Part shown: in pieces, positions 28,859 through 40,823 of the stretch
Numbering within the stretch: the stretch's first letter is position 1
Layout: every line of letters starts with the position of its first letter
NCBI GenBank assembly: GCA_026954015.1
Contig: JAIXLP010000095.1
Span: 4,167 to 62,223, forward strand
From: Burkholderiales bacterium
GTDB lineage: Bacteria; Pseudomonadota; Gammaproteobacteria; Burkholderiales; Burkholderiaceae_C
Length of the DNA stretch: 58,057 bases
Direction: 5' to 3'
Position numbers and translations under genes: made by a program
Notes under the pieces: model-generated
What the model was told of the DNA's origin: nothing
What the model saw: the letters and a program-made list of their open reading frames with translations, nothing else
Databases searched by the model: none

Positions 28859-30136
28859 TCATTCGGCGCCGCTGGTCAGCTCATCGGCCCAGGCGAGCGC
28901 CTGCAGGTGCGCCATGTTGACCTGGTGGTTGGACAGGTGCAGTGCCAGCGCCGCGCGTGCGAAGGCGTCCTCGTCTCCACTTTCGCAGGCACGTGTGAGC
29001 TCGAGAAAGGGTGCATAGATGCCGGTACCGTGCAGCAGTGCCTCGACCACGGGTTCGGGCAGCGAAACGGTTTCGAGCGCGCGGTCCAGCGGCACGCCAA
29101 GCATCACGTCCAGCAGCGAAAACACACCGACGACGAAGGCGTTGTCGCTCTCCTCGGGCGTCAGCAGTTCTGCAGCCAGGAGCTCCATCAGGCGCCCTCG
29201 CACCACCGCGGTCTGGCCGACGGCGATCGGCGTTTCGGCGTTGCGCGAGGTGGTGAGCAGCAGCGCGGCCCAGCGGAAGAGCTTCTTGAGTCCAAGGATC
29301 ATCACCGCGTGGCGAAACGAGGTGATCTGCACCGACAGGCCGAACCCCGAGGAGTTGATGAAGCGCAGCAGATTGAACGAGAGCGTCGGGTCTTTCTTGA
29401 GCAGTTCCTCGATTTCTGCCGTCGTTGCCTGCTTGCGTACCAGATTGATGAGCTGCAGGATGACGGCCTGCGAGGGGCGGACCGTCTTGGCGTGGACCAC
29501 GGCTGGCTTGGCGAACCAGTAGCCCTGGAACAGCTTCACGCCCAAGTCCGCCATCAGCTGGTACTGCTCGGCGGTTTCCACCTTTTCGGCCACGAGCGTG
29601 GCCTGGGTGTTGGCGTTGGCGAACCGTACCAGCGGCGCCGCGAGTTCGGGCTTGAACGCCAGCATGTCCAGCTTGATGAAGGTGGCCATGGGCAGCCAGC
29701 TCGCATAGCCACGCCGCAGCACGTTCTGGTCGAACGCGAGGCGAAATCCGCGCTCCTTGAGCGACTGGAACACCGCGACCTTGGATTCGATCGCCTCGGG
29801 CGTGGCGTCGGGTGCGAGCGCGCTGGCCTCGAGCACCACCTTGTCGGGATGCACCAGCTCCAGGTGCGCGCCCATGAGGCTTTCGTGGGTGCAGTTGATG
29901 AAGACGGTGTTGCGGCCGACGAGCGATTCACTGCCCGCGTACGAGAGGGCGTTGAAGAGCATGGCTGCGTCGCTGGCCGCGGTGTGCGCACCCGTGGAGG
30001 TGGAACGGTCGAAGAGTTCGTAGCCGAACACGGTGCGGTTCGCGTCGAGGATGGCCTGGCGCGCGATCACTACCTCGTTGGAGGTGTCCGTTTGCACATC
30101 GGGTGGCTGCGGCGGGAGGGTGGTGGGATCAGACAT
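28859..30136 (-). CDS. EAL-like/HDOD signalling protein (paralogue 2)
   Basis: This 425-residue protein of the YuxH type combines an N-terminal EAL-like domain (about 25-215: VIARQAILDANRTVFGYELF, FIKLDML, VAEKVET, FQGYWFAKP) and a C-terminal HDOD domain (about 220-410). The DDFGxG catalytic segment of active phosphodiesterases is missing (LAFDQN in its place), so c-di-GMP hydrolysis is unlikely. A similar gene lies immediately upstream, and the two share a nearly identical 3' segment. The ATG at 30136 is chosen over an upstream extension into the neighbour. The role is probably regulatory. Confidence 0.85.
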   Translation of the reverse strand: MSDPTTLPPQPPDVQTDTSNEVVIARQAILDANRTVFGYELFDRSTSTGAHTAASDAAMLFNALSYAGSESLVGRNTVFINCTHESLMGAHLELVHPDKVVLEASALAPDATPEAIESKVAVFQSLKERGFRLAFDQNVLRRGYASWLPMATFIKLDMLAFKPELAAPLVRFANANTQATLVAEKVETAEQYQLMADLGVKLFQGYWFAKPAVVHAKTVRPSQAVILQLINLVRKQATTAEIEELLKKDPTLSFNLLRFINSSGFGLSVQITSFRHAVMILGLKKLFRWAALLLTTSRNAETPIAVGQTAVVRGRLMELLAAELLTPEESDNAFVVGVFSLLDVMLGVPLDRALETVSLPEPVVEALLHGTGIYAPFLELTRACESGDEDAFARAALALHLSNHQVNMAHLQALAWADELTSGAE

Positions 30137-30164
30137 CGTGCAGCGGTGTGTGGAAGGTTGCGTC

Positions 30165-31424
30165 TCAGGGTGCGGTGATCTGGTCGGCCCAGGCGAGCGC
30201 CTGCAGGTGTGCCATGTTGATGTCCTTGCTGGACAGTGGCACGCGCGCCAGCGCATCGTCGAAAGCGTGATCGTCGTTGGTCTCGCAGGTCTGCACGAGC
30301 GTCAGCAGGTGGCCGAGCGCTCCATTGCGCTCCAGGATCTGCTCGACGAGCTCGGGCGCCAGGTCGAGCAGATCCAGCGCCTGTGGCAGCGGGATGCCGA
30401 GCATCTGGTCCAGCATCGAGAACATGCCTGCAAGGAATGCTTCGTCGGCCTGTTCGCGCGACGGCGATGCCAGCGCGAGCAGTTCCATGAAGCGCCCGCG
30501 CACCACCGCGGTGTGGCCGACGGCGGGCGGCGCGTCGCCGTTGCGCGTGGCCGTGAGCAGCATCGCCGCCCAGCGAAAGAGCCGCTTGAGGCCCAGCAGC
30601 ATCACCGCATCACGAAACGAAGTGATCTCGCGTGGCAGGCCCAGACCGGCCGAGTTGATGAGCCGCATGAGGTTGAACGCCAGCGCCGCGTCTTTCTTGA
30701 GCACCTCTTCGATGGCCGCCGTGGTGGCCTGCCCGCGCACCAGATTGAGCAGCTCGATGAGCGAAGCCTGCGTCGGGCTCAGCAGCCGGGTCTGCACCAG
30801 CGAGGGTCGTGCAAACCAGTAGCCCTGGAACATCTCGACACCGAGCGAGGAAACCAGGTCGTATTGCTGGGCGGTCTCGATCTTTTCGGCGACCAGTTCG
30901 GCGTCCGTATGGCCCCGCGCATGGTTGATGAGCACGGTGGCCTGGTCGGGCGGCAGTACCGACAGATCAAGCTTGATGAAGTCGGCCAGCACGAGCCAGG
31001 GCGCGTAGGCCGATTCGAGCACGGTCTGGTTGAACGCGAGGTGAAAGCCGCGTTCGCGCAGTGCGGCCAGCAGCGGCACGCGGGCAGGTACTTCGGCGAG
31101 CGCGTCGTTGTCCAGCGGTGGAATCTCAAGCACGATCCGGTCGGGATTGACGAGCTCGAGGTGGCCACCCGAGAGGCTTTCGTGCGTGCAGTTGACGAAG
31201 AGCAGCGACTTGCCGATGAGTTCTTCCGTGCCGACGTGCGACAGCACGCTGAAGACCGCGAGCACGTCGCTCGCGGCGGTGTGGTCGTTGCGTGCGTGCG
31301 AGCGATCGAAGAGTTCATAGCCGACGACCGCCTGCCCTCCGTTCACGATCGCCTGGCGTGCGATCATGGCACCCGCCATCGATGTACCGGGTGCAACGCT
31401 GGAGGAAGGTGGGGTGCTGGTCAT
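30165..31424 (-). CDS. EAL-like/HDOD signalling protein (paralogue 1)
   Basis: This 419-residue paralogue of the following gene has the same layout: an EAL-like N-terminal domain ([46 protein letters not shown]) and a C-terminal HDOD domain with [30 protein letters not shown]. It too lacks the catalytic DDFG motif. Only 28 bases separate it from paralogue 2, so they form a tandem pair from duplication and may interact. HDOD proteins regulate virulence or motility in related bacteria, but no target is visible. Confidence 0.85.
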   Translation of the reverse strand: MTSTPPSSSVAPGTSMAGAMIARQAIVNGGQAVVGYELFDRSHARNDHTAASDVLAVFSVLSHVGTEELIGKSLLFVNCTHESLSGGHLELVNPDRIVLEIPPLDNDALAEVPARVPLLAALRERGFHLAFNQTVLESAYAPWLVLADFIKLDLSVLPPDQATVLINHARGHTDAELVAEKIETAQQYDLVSSLGVEMFQGYWFARPSLVQTRLLSPTQASLIELLNLVRGQATTAAIEEVLKKDAALAFNLMRLINSAGLGLPREITSFRDAVMLLGLKRLFRWAAMLLTATRNGDAPPAVGHTAVVRGRFMELLALASPSREQADEAFLAGMFSMLDQMLGIPLPQALDLLDLAPELVEQILERNGALGHLLTLVQTCETNDDHAFDDALARVPLSSKDINMAHLQALAWADQITAP

Positions 31425-31536
31425 GCGTCGCTATCGTGACGGGGTGCGCTGTTGCGCAAATGAAGCCCGGGCCGCTGCTGCGGGCAATCTGCCGTGCATT
31501 GTAGGGAAGCGGCGCGCACCGCCCTCGCGAAGGGAA

Positions 31537-32337
31537 TCAATGGCCCGCAAGCCAGTGCAGCTCGGCGTCGGTGAACCCGGCGGCGCGCCGTGCCGCGCCG
31601 TTCAGCGGGGGCTTGGCGCGCGGAGCGCGGTAGTGCCTCGCCAGGCGCTGGTAGTGCGCCAGCGGCTCCAGGCTGCGTTGGGTGCACAGCCAGTGGTACC
31701 AGTGGTTGCCGATCGCGACGTGGCCGATTTCCTCGCGCAGGATCAGGTCGAGGATGGCCACCGCATCCAGCGCGTCGGGCGTGCCCACGGCGCGCAGCTT
31801 GCGCTGGATCAGCGGCGTCGCGTCCAGTCCGCGCGCCTCCAGCGTGCGCGGCACGAGCGCCATGCGCGCGACGATGTCGCCCCCCGTCTGCTCGCACATG
31901 CTCCACAGGCCCTGGTGCGCCGGAAAGTCGCCGTAGTCGTGCGCCAGGAAGGTGCGCAGGTGCGTGCGCAGCAGCGCGAAGTGGTGGGCCTCTTCGGCGG
32001 CCACCCGCGTCCAGTCGCGGTAGTACGCCTCGGGCATGCCGGGAAAGCGCCAGACGGCGTCCAGCGCCAGGTTGACGGCGTTGAATTCGATGTGCGCGAT
32101 TGCGTGGACCAATGCCGCGCGGCCTTCGGCGCTGGCTGGCGAGCGCCGCGGCACTTGCGTGGGCGGCAGCAGCGCGGGCCGCGTCGGCAGGCCGGGGAGC
32201 GCGCGCGGCGGGGTGATCGACGCCGCTATTGCTATGGGCAGCGTAGCTGCTTGCGCTTGCAGGGCAAGCGCTCCCGCCAGTTTTTCATCTACATCGCCGA
32301 GGCAGAGCACCCGCAGGGCACGTTCGCGCAAGTCCAT
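31537..32337 (-). CDS. DUF455 ferritin-like protein
   Basis: This 266-residue protein belongs to DUF455, a four-helix ferritin-like fold with a likely di-iron centre. Ligand candidates are the Glu and His in [18 protein letters not shown] and [20 protein letters not shown]. The function is unproven; a hydroxylase role is sometimes suggested. The ATG at 32337 gives the family N-terminus [15 protein letters not shown]. The upstream open frame is antisense to the carbonic anhydrase gene. A dispersed repeat copy encodes part of the Ala-rich N-terminal segment. Confidence 0.82.
   Translation of the reverse strand: MDLRERALRVLCLGDVDEKLAGALALQAQAATLPIAIAASITPPRALPGLPTRPALLPPTQVPRRSPASAEGRAALVHAIAHIEFNAVNLALDAVWRFPGMPEAYYRDWTRVAAEEAHHFALLRTHLRTFLAHDYGDFPAHQGLWSMCEQTGGDIVARMALVPRTLEARGLDATPLIQRKLRAVGTPDALDAVAILDLILREEIGHVAIGNHWYHWLCTQRSLEPLAHYQRLARHYRAPRAKPPLNGAARRAAGFTDAELHWLAGH
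32224..32285. repeat. Dispersed palindromic repeat, copy 3 (inside DUF455 gene)
   Basis: GCGCTTG (32253-32259) and CAAGCGC (32265-32271) form perfect seven-base arms around CAGGG. The flanking AGCTGC and CTATGGGCAGCG match the family ends. It encodes an Ala/Leu-rich N-terminal stretch in frame. Confidence 0.7.
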
Positions 32338-32340
32338 CCC

Positions 32341-32346
32341 TACAAT
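32341..32346 (+). promoter_or_regulatory. Probable -10 element of the carbonic anhydrase-hslO operon
   Basis: TACAAT lies 34 bases before the ATG at 32380. No strong -35 box was seen. Confidence 0.4.
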
Positions 32347-32379
32347 GGTAATTCTCAGTGGCACGGCGGAAGGCGCGCG

Positions 32380-32904
32380 ATGGCAATTTATGAACTGGAC
32401 GGCGTGGCGCCGAGGCTGGCGGCCACGAGCTGGGTGGCGGACAGCGCCGAGGTGATGGGCGCAGTGACGCTGGGCGAGGATGCAAGCGTGTGGTTCGCCG
32501 CCGTGGTGCGCGGCGACACCGAGCACATCACGATAGGCGCGGGCAGCAACGTGCAGGACGCGAGCGTGCTGCACGCCGACCTGGGCATGCCGCTCACGAT
32601 AGGCGAGCGCGTCACCGTGGGCCACCAGGTGATGCTGCACGGCTGCACCATCGGCGACGAATCGCTGATCGGCATCGGCGCGGTCGTGCTCAATGGCGCG
32701 CGGATCGGCAAGAACTGCCTCGTGGGCGCGGGCGCGCTCGTGACCGAGGGCAAGGAGTTTCCCGACGGCTCGATGATCATCGGCAGCCCCGCGCGCGCGG
32801 TGCGCCAGCTCACGCCCGAGCAGATCGAGGGCCTGCGCTGGAGCGCCAGGCACTACGTCGAGAACGCGCGCCGCTTCAAGGCGGGGCTCAGGAAAATCGG
32901 CTGA
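32380..32904 (+). CDS. Gamma-carbonic-anhydrase-like hexapeptide protein
   Basis: This 174-residue left-handed beta-helix protein of the YrdA/PaaY group shows hexapeptide turns, [34 protein letters not shown] and [12 protein letters not shown]. Three metal-binding histidines are visible in VLHAD, TVGHQ and MLHGC. It may bind zinc or iron and have carbonic anhydrase activity; many relatives do not. It sits one base upstream of hslO. Confidence 0.88.
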   Translation: MAIYELDGVAPRLAATSWVADSAEVMGAVTLGEDASVWFAAVVRGDTEHITIGAGSNVQDASVLHADLGMPLTIGERVTVGHQVMLHGCTIGDESLIGIGAVVLNGARIGKNCLVGAGALVTEGKEFPDGSMIIGSPARAVRQLTPEQIEGLRWSARHYVENARRFKAGLRKIG

Positions 32905-32905
32905 C

Positions 32906-33868
32906 GTGTCGCAACTGCAGCGCTTCCTGTTCGATGGCCTGCCGGTGCGCGGCGCGATCGTGCGCCTGACCGATGCCTGGACCGAGGTGCTGCGCCGACG
33001 CGCGGCCAACACCGAAACCGGAGCCTACGCGCCGCCCGTGGCGTCGCTGCTGGGCGAAATGCTGGCCGCGGGCGTGCTCATGCATGCGCACGTGAAGTTC
33101 GATGGCGCGCTGATCCTGCAGATTGCGGGCGACGGCCCGGTGCGCATGGCTGTCGCGCAGGTGCGCTCTGATCTGGGCGTGCGTGCCACTGCGTCGGTCG
33201 GCGCCGAGGTGCCCGAGGGCGCCCAACTGGCCGAGCTGGTGAACCGCGATGGCAAGGGGCGCTGCGCGATCACGCTCGACCCGCAATCGCGCGGGCCCGC
33301 TCGCCAGCCCTACCAGGGCATCGTCGCGCTCACGGACGACGCTGGGCGCGCGCAGCCCACGCTGGCGCAGGCCCTGCAGGGCTACATGCACCGCTCGGAG
33401 CAATTGGAGACCACGCTGGTGCTCGCGGCCGACGGCGCGGTGGCCGCCGGTCTGCTGGTGCAGCGCATGCCGCGGCAGGGCGCGGGCAATCCCGGGGGCG
33501 CGGGCGATGCCGACGAGGATTACCAGCGCATCGCCACGCTGGCCGCGAGCCTCACGCGCGAGGAACTGCTGGCGCTGGAGCCGTCCGCCGTGCTGCAGCG
33601 CCTGTTCTGGCAGGAAAAGCTGCTCGTCTTTGCGCCGCGCCACGGCGCGGACGGCCCGCAGTTTGCCTGCACCTGCTCGCGCGAGCGCGTCGCGGGCATG
33701 CTGCGCGCGCTTGGCCAGCACGAGGTGCAGGACATCCTGCGCGAGCGCGGCAACGTCGAGGTGGGGTGCGAGTATTGCGGACAGCAGTACCGCTTTGACG
33801 CGGTGGATGCGGCGCACCTGTTCACCAGTGCGTCGAGCCAGCCGCCGGCGCCGTCCGGCGTGCAATGA
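32906..33868 (+). CDS. hslO: Redox-regulated chaperone Hsp33
   Basis: This 320-residue holdase is activated by oxidation and unfolding. The zinc-binding redox switch is C255-x-C257 (FACTCSRE) and C288-x2-C291 (GCEYCGQQY), and the N-terminal domain has VASLLGEMLAAGVLM and GEL-type segments. GTG is the start, one base after the carbonic anhydrase stop codon, suggesting coupling. Its product helps protect the cytosol under oxidative stress. Confidence 0.94.
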   Translation: MSQLQRFLFDGLPVRGAIVRLTDAWTEVLRRRAANTETGAYAPPVASLLGEMLAAGVLMHAHVKFDGALILQIAGDGPVRMAVAQVRSDLGVRATASVGAEVPEGAQLAELVNRDGKGRCAITLDPQSRGPARQPYQGIVALTDDAGRAQPTLAQALQGYMHRSEQLETTLVLAADGAVAAGLLVQRMPRQGAGNPGGAGDADEDYQRIATLAASLTREELLALEPSAVLQRLFWQEKLLVFAPRHGADGPQFACTCSRERVAGMLRALGQHEVQDILRERGNVEVGCEYCGQQYRFDAVDAAHLFTSASSQPPAPSGVQ

Positions 33869-33887
33869 TTTCGCCGGGATTCATGCA

Positions 33888-33940
33888 CGAAATTCGGCTC
33901 TGGCGCCCCATGGACAAGCGCAAGCAGCTATGGATATGGA
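33888..33940. repeat. Dispersed palindromic repeat, copy 4
   Basis: The right half CATGGACAAGCGCAAGCAGCTAT is well conserved (33908-33931), with CAAGCGC at 33915-33921. The left arm is eroded to GGCGCC. The copy runs into the start codon of the next gene (ATG at 33930). Confidence 0.65.
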
Positions 33941-34838
33941 AGTAACCGACGCGATCGAATTCGGGCCGGTGCGTATCTGGCCCGGCGCGCGTTCGGGCAA
34001 GTACCCCGATGGCAACCAGGTGCTGGTGCGCGGCGCGGACGTTTGCGTTGCCTTCGACACGCCGCTGGTCGCGCGGCAGCACCTTGCCGAGCTGGAGCGC
34101 GCCGATCTCGTCGTGCTCGGCCACGTGCACGAAGACCACATGGTGGCGCTTGCGCATCTGCCGCGCGTGGCGGTGCAGGTGCACGCGGCCGATCTGGCGG
34201 CGGCACAGTCCTGGCAGGGCCTGGCCGCGCACTACGGCTACCCGCCCGACGTGCTGGACGCGCTGCGCGTGGTCATCGAGCGCGACTTCGATTACGCGCC
34301 GCGCCCCGACGCCACGGCCTACGCCGATGGCTCCGTCTGGGAGTTGGGCGGCGGCGTGCGCGTGCGCGCGCACCACCTGCCGGGGCATACCGCGGGGCAC
34401 AGCGCGCTGGTGGTCGAGAGCGAGGGCGTGGCCTTCATCGGCGACATCGACCTGACCGGCTTCGGGCCGTACTACGGCGACGCGACCTCGGACCTCGATG
34501 CGTTCGAGTGCAGCCTGGCGCGCGTGCGCGAGATCGACGCGCGGGTGTGGGTGACTTCGCACCACAAGGGCGTGGTGACCGAACGCGCCGAGTTCCTGGC
34601 GCTGCTTGACCGGTATGCGGGCAAGATCGCCGAGCGCGACGAGCGCCTGCTTGCGTGGCTGGCCGAGGGGCCGCAGACGCTGGCACAGCTTGCCGGCCGC
34701 CATCTGCTGTATCCCGCTGGTGTGGCGTGGCCGTATGTCGCGAGCGCCGAGCGGCGCACGGCCGCGCTGCACCTGGCGCGCCTTGCCCGGCAGGGCCGCG
34801 TGCGCCAGCGCGAGGATCAGCGCTTTGCCTTGGCCTGA
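33930..34838 (+). CDS. MBL-fold metallo-hydrolase
   Basis: This 302-residue metallo-beta-lactamase-fold protein has the metal-binding HVHEDH motif (about residues 68-73), HLPGHTAGHS, FIGDIDL and SHHKG. The C-terminal part carries a winged-helix-like segment (EGPQTLAQLAGRHLL...). The substrate is not known. Starts at 33930 or 33936 are both possible, without a Shine-Dalgarno site; the first ATG is made by the preceding repeat copy. The 3' end overlaps ftsB by 22 bases, tail to tail. Confidence 0.85.
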   Translation: MDMEVTDAIEFGPVRIWPGARSGKYPDGNQVLVRGADVCVAFDTPLVARQHLAELERADLVVLGHVHEDHMVALAHLPRVAVQVHAADLAAAQSWQGLAAHYGYPPDVLDALRVVIERDFDYAPRPDATAYADGSVWELGGGVRVRAHHLPGHTAGHSALVVESEGVAFIGDIDLTGFGPYYGDATSDLDAFECSLARVREIDARVWVTSHHKGVVTERAEFLALLDRYAGKIAERDERLLAWLAEGPQTLAQLAGRHLLYPAGVAWPYVASAERRTAALHLARLARQGRVRQREDQRFALA

Positions 34839-35122
34839 GGCGCCGTGCCGGGCGCGACCTGCACGTAGATTTCGCCCGGCTTGACCATGCCCAGCTCGCT
34901 GCGGGCTTTTTCCTCGACCATGTCCAGGCCCTGCTTGAGATCCTGCACTTCGGCGGCCAGGTGCTCGTTGGCCAGGCGCGCCTTGGCGTTGGCGGCCTGC
35001 TGCTCGGCAAGCTGCGTGCGCATCGCGGCCACGTCACTGAGGCTGCCGCGCCCGCTCCACAGCTGCACGTGGATGAGCAGCAGCAACAGGAGCAGCAGCA
35101 GGGCTACGGTGCGTGCGCCCAC
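34817..35122 (-). CDS. ftsB: Cell division protein FtsB
   Basis: This 101-residue single-pass inner-membrane protein has a Leu-rich helix (residues 7-16), then a coiled coil (about 28-72, LAEQQAANAKARLANEHLAAEVQDLKQGLDMVEEKAR) and the FtsB tail ELGMVKPGEIYVQV. It forms the divisome subcomplex with FtsL and FtsQ. It follows eno by 24 bases, the usual proteobacterial order. Confidence 0.92.
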   Translation of the reverse strand: MGARTVALLLLLLLLLIHVQLWSGRGSLSDVAAMRTQLAEQQAANAKARLANEHLAAEVQDLKQGLDMVEEKARSELGMVKPGEIYVQVAPGTAPQAKAKR

Positions 35123-35146
35123 GGTGGGCTCGCCTGGGCGCGGGGG

Positions 35147-36534
<1,388 letters not shown>

Positions 36535-36825
36535 TCATGCGCCTTCGACGACGACCATGCGCATCACGCAGGCGCCTTCGCGCGCGGCGCGCGCGGCGCG
36601 GTATTCGGGCGAATCCCAGTAGGTCTTGGCCGCCTCGACGCTCGGGAACTTGAGGATCACGGTGCGACCCGGGTTCCAGCCGCCTTCCAGCGTCTCGACC
36701 TTGCCGCCGCGCACCAGCACCTCGGCGCCGTGCACGCGGATCGCCTCGGTGCTGAGTTTCTTGTAGACGTCGTACGCCGCCTGGTTGGTGATGTCCACCG
36801 ACGCGATGATGTAGCCGCAGGGCAT
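36535..36825 (-). CDS. DUF1330 protein
   Basis: This 96-residue ferredoxin-like-fold protein has GYIIASVDITNQAAYDVYKKL, GGKVETLEGGWNPGRTVILKFPS and YWDSPEYRAARAAREG. The DUF1330 family is small and of unknown function, sometimes linked to antibiotic monooxygenase-like folds. It starts three bases after the kdsA stop codon and is transcribed with kdsA and pyrG, an order common in Comamonadaceae. Confidence 0.88.
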   Translation of the reverse strand: MPCGYIIASVDITNQAAYDVYKKLSTEAIRVHGAEVLVRGGKVETLEGGWNPGRTVILKFPSVEAAKTYWDSPEYRAARAAREGACVMRMVVVEGA

Positions 36826-36828
36826 GGT

Positions 36829-37686
36829 TCAGACTCCAAAGTCGTTTTCAAGAAAGGGGCGGCGCTTGGCCGCGGCGTCGAGCTCGCGCAGCGATTCGAG
36901 CAGCGCGCGCATGTGTTTGAGCGGCACCGCGTTGGGGCCGTCCGACAGGGCATGCAGCGGGTCGGGGTGGGTTTCCATGAACAGGCCCGCCACCCCCACG
37001 GCCACGGCCGCGCGCGCCAGCACCGGCACCATCTCGCGCACGCCGCCGCTGCTCGTGCCGTTGCCGCCGGGCAGCTGCACGCTGTGCGTGGCGTCAAAGA
37101 CCACCGGAGCGCCCGTCTCGCGCATGATCGCGAGCGAGCGCATGTCGCTCACGAGGTTGTTGTAGCCAAAGCTCGCGCCGCGTTCGCAGGCCATGAAGTT
37201 GTCTTCCGGCAAGCCCTTCTCGCGCGCGGCGGCGCGTGCCTTGTCGATGACGTTTTTCATGTCATGCGGTGCAAGGAACTGGCCCTTCTTGATGTTCACC
37301 GGCCTGCCCGACTGCGCCACGGCGCGGATGAAATCGGTCTGGCGGCAGAGGAAGGCGGGGGTCTGCAGCACGTCCACCACGGCGGCGACGGTGGGTACCT
37401 CGGCCTCGGTGTGCACGTCGGTGAGCACGGGCACGCCGACGGCCTTCTTCACCTTCGCGAGGATGTCCAGCCCCTTTTCCATGCCGGGGCCGCGAAAGCT
37501 CGTGCCCGAGCTGCGGTTGGCCTTGTCGAAGCTGCTCTTGAAGATGAAGGGCACGTCCAGGCTCGCGGTGATCTCCTTGAGCTGGCCGGCCACGTCCATC
37601 TGCAGCTGCTCGCTCTCGACCACGCAGGGGCCGGCGATGAGGAAGAAGGGGCGGTCGAGCCCGATGTCGAAGTCGCACAGGCGCAT
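36829..37686 (-). CDS. kdsA: 3-deoxy-D-manno-octulosonate 8-phosphate synthase
   Basis: This 285-residue enzyme condenses phosphoenolpyruvate with arabinose 5-phosphate in lipopolysaccharide core synthesis. Visible motifs are [48 protein letters not shown] and [19 protein letters not shown], and [13 protein letters not shown] in AGPCVVES and the mid-protein H and D/E residues allow a metal site, but its use is not established here. The ATG at 37686 lies five bases after the pyrG stop codon. Confidence 0.95.
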   Translation of the reverse strand: MRLCDFDIGLDRPFFLIAGPCVVESEQLQMDVAGQLKEITASLDVPFIFKSSFDKANRSSGTSFRGPGMEKGLDILAKVKKAVGVPVLTDVHTEAEVPTVAAVVDVLQTPAFLCRQTDFIRAVAQSGRPVNIKKGQFLAPHDMKNVIDKARAAAREKGLPEDNFMACERGASFGYNNLVSDMRSLAIMRETGAPVVFDATHSVQLPGGNGTSSGGVREMVPVLARAAVAVGVAGLFMETHPDPLHALSDGPNAVPLKHMRALLESLRELDAAAKRRPFLENDFGV

Positions 37687-37691
37687 GGTGC

Positions 37692-39443
<1,752 letters not shown>

Positions 39444-39445
39444 TC

Positions 39446-39500
39446 AGATGAAAAGAGCCTCCACCGCTTGCTGTGCGGGCGCGACCAGCTCTCCAAATCA
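39446..39500. repeat. Possible degenerate dispersed repeat, copy 9
   Basis: The stretch has AGAGC...GCTCT ends and an interior CCGCTTGCTGTGCGGGCGCG, resembling an eroded family member next to pyrG. The central CAAGCGC arm is lost, so membership is uncertain. Confidence 0.3.
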
Positions 39501-40211
39501 GAGCTTTCCCGGGGTGTGCTCCCGCAGCAGTCGCACCATGGCATCGTAGCCACGCGCCTGGGCCAGTTGCAGCGGCGTGCGCCCGTCGCGGTCGGTCAGC
39601 GTTGCGTTGGCGCCCGCCTGCAGCAGCGCCTGCACGCAGGCCTGGTGGCGCGCGCCCCCGTCACCCAGCACGATGGCTTCCATCAACGCCGTCCAGTGCA
39701 GGTTGTTCACGTGGTCCAGCGGTGCTCCGGCCGCAATCAGCTGGCGCACCACGCCTGCATGCCCCAGATGGGCGGCGGCGATCAGCGCCGTGCCGTCCCA
39801 GCGGCTGGTGGTGAGCGAGGCGCTGGCACCCTCCTCCAGCAGCACGCGCAGCGTGGTTTCGTCGTCGGCCACCGCGGCGATGGTGACGGCGTCGTAGCGG
39901 CCGTCCTCCAGCGCGCCAGGGTCGGCACCGGCGCGCAGCAGTGCGCGCACCGCGCCCCGCTGGCGCGCGAAAGTGGCCACATGCAGCGGCGTGCGACCGT
40001 GCGCGTCGCGCGTCTCCAGCAGTGCCTTGTTGGCTGCCAGGCGTTCGATCTCTTCCACGTCGCCACGCTGGGCAGCGGCGTGCAGGCCACGGTAGCCCTG
40101 GCTTTCGGTGGCAGACGGCGCCACCTGGGCCAGCGCTGCCCAGGGCAGGGCGCACGCGGGTGGGCTCAGGGCGAGCGTGGAGCGGCGCAGCAGCGTGCGG
40201 CGTGTGATCAC
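39498..40211 (-). CDS. Exported ankyrin-repeat protein
   Basis: This 237-residue protein has an N-terminal signal (RRTLLRRSTLALSPPACALPWAALAQ, possibly twin-arginine) and five or so ankyrin repeats from about residue 35 (GYRGLHAAAQRGDVEEIERL, GRTPLHVATFARQRGAVRALL, GRTPLQLAQARGYDAMVRLL). The GTG start shares four bases with the TGA of the HbpS-like gene, so the two are translationally coupled. Periplasmic ankyrin proteins (AnkB type) support catalase in other bacteria; a similar role here is an inference. Confidence 0.85.
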   Translation of the reverse strand: MITRRTLLRRSTLALSPPACALPWAALAQVAPSATESQGYRGLHAAAQRGDVEEIERLAANKALLETRDAHGRTPLHVATFARQRGAVRALLRAGADPGALEDGRYDAVTIAAVADDETTLRVLLEEGASASLTTSRWDGTALIAAAHLGHAGVVRQLIAAGAPLDHVNNLHWTALMEAIVLGDGGARHQACVQALLQAGANATLTDRDGRTPLQLAQARGYDAMVRLLREHTPGKL

Positions 40212-40711
40212 TTGAGCTGGTCCTTCACGGCGTCGAGCGCGGCCACGGCGCATTGCTCGTCCAGATGGCCACCGGGGGCGCCGGCCACGCCGATGGCGCC
40301 CACCACTTCATCGCCCGCACGCACCGGCACGCCGCCGCCCAGCAGCAGAAAGCCCTGGATGTGCACCAGATTGGCGGCGCCGGGGTTCTTTTGTGCGCCT
40401 TCCATCATGGCCAGCGTGTTGTTTTTGGCGGAGACCGCGGTGTAGGCCTTCTCGCGTGCCGATTCCATCGTGTGCGGGCCGGCGTTGTCGGCGCGCTGCA
40501 GCACGCGCAGGTTGCCGCCACGGTCGACCACGGCCGCGGCAACCGCGTAGCCGTTGGCCTGGCAGGTGGCCACGGTCTTGGCGGCGATCTGGCCGGCCAG
40601 CTCCAGCGTCAACGTGCGCTCGGTGCGCAGCGCGCTGGATTGGGCGAAGGCCGGGGTGGCCAGGAGGGCGGCGCAGGCGGTGGCAAGGCTCAGGCGAAAC
40701 AGGGTTTTCAT
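40208..40711 (-). CDS. Exported HbpS/GlcG-like protein
   Basis: This 167-residue protein has a clean signal peptide (MKTLFRLSLATACAALLATPAFA) and a GlcG/HbpS (DUF336) domain: AVVDRGGNLRVLQRADNAGPHTMESAREKAYTAVS, GGVPVR and GAIGVAGAPGGHLDEQC. HbpS in Streptomyces binds heme and modulates a neighbouring two-component kinase; other relatives bind cofactors. The response regulator gene lies 104 bases upstream on the same strand and a coupled ankyrin gene lies downstream. Confidence 0.87.
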   Translation of the reverse strand: MKTLFRLSLATACAALLATPAFAQSSALRTERTLTLELAGQIAAKTVATCQANGYAVAAAVVDRGGNLRVLQRADNAGPHTMESAREKAYTAVSAKNNTLAMMEGAQKNPGAANLVHIQGFLLLGGGVPVRAGDEVVGAIGVAGAPGGHLDEQCAVAALDAVKDQLK

Positions 40712-40805
40712 GACAGTCTGTGGGTGGGTTGCGGCCGATGACCGACCGTGCCGTCATTGTTCGAAAACCCGCCTTTGCGCACCATCCGCACGGATCGCGC
40801 GGCAG

Positions 40806-40823
40806 CTCCGTAGATTTACGGAG
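40806..40823. promoter_or_regulatory. Inverted repeat upstream of the HbpS-like gene
   Basis: CTCCGTA-GATT-TACGGAG is a perfect 7-4-7 inverted repeat overlapping the last codons of the response regulator gene. It lies about 100 bases before the HbpS-like start. It is a candidate binding site for the adjacent FixJ/NarL-type regulator. Confidence 0.4.

Noticed and set aside
31366-32379. Upstream extension of the carbonic anhydrase frame
   Set aside because: The extension is antisense to DUF455 and has no family match; the hexapeptide protein starts at 32380.
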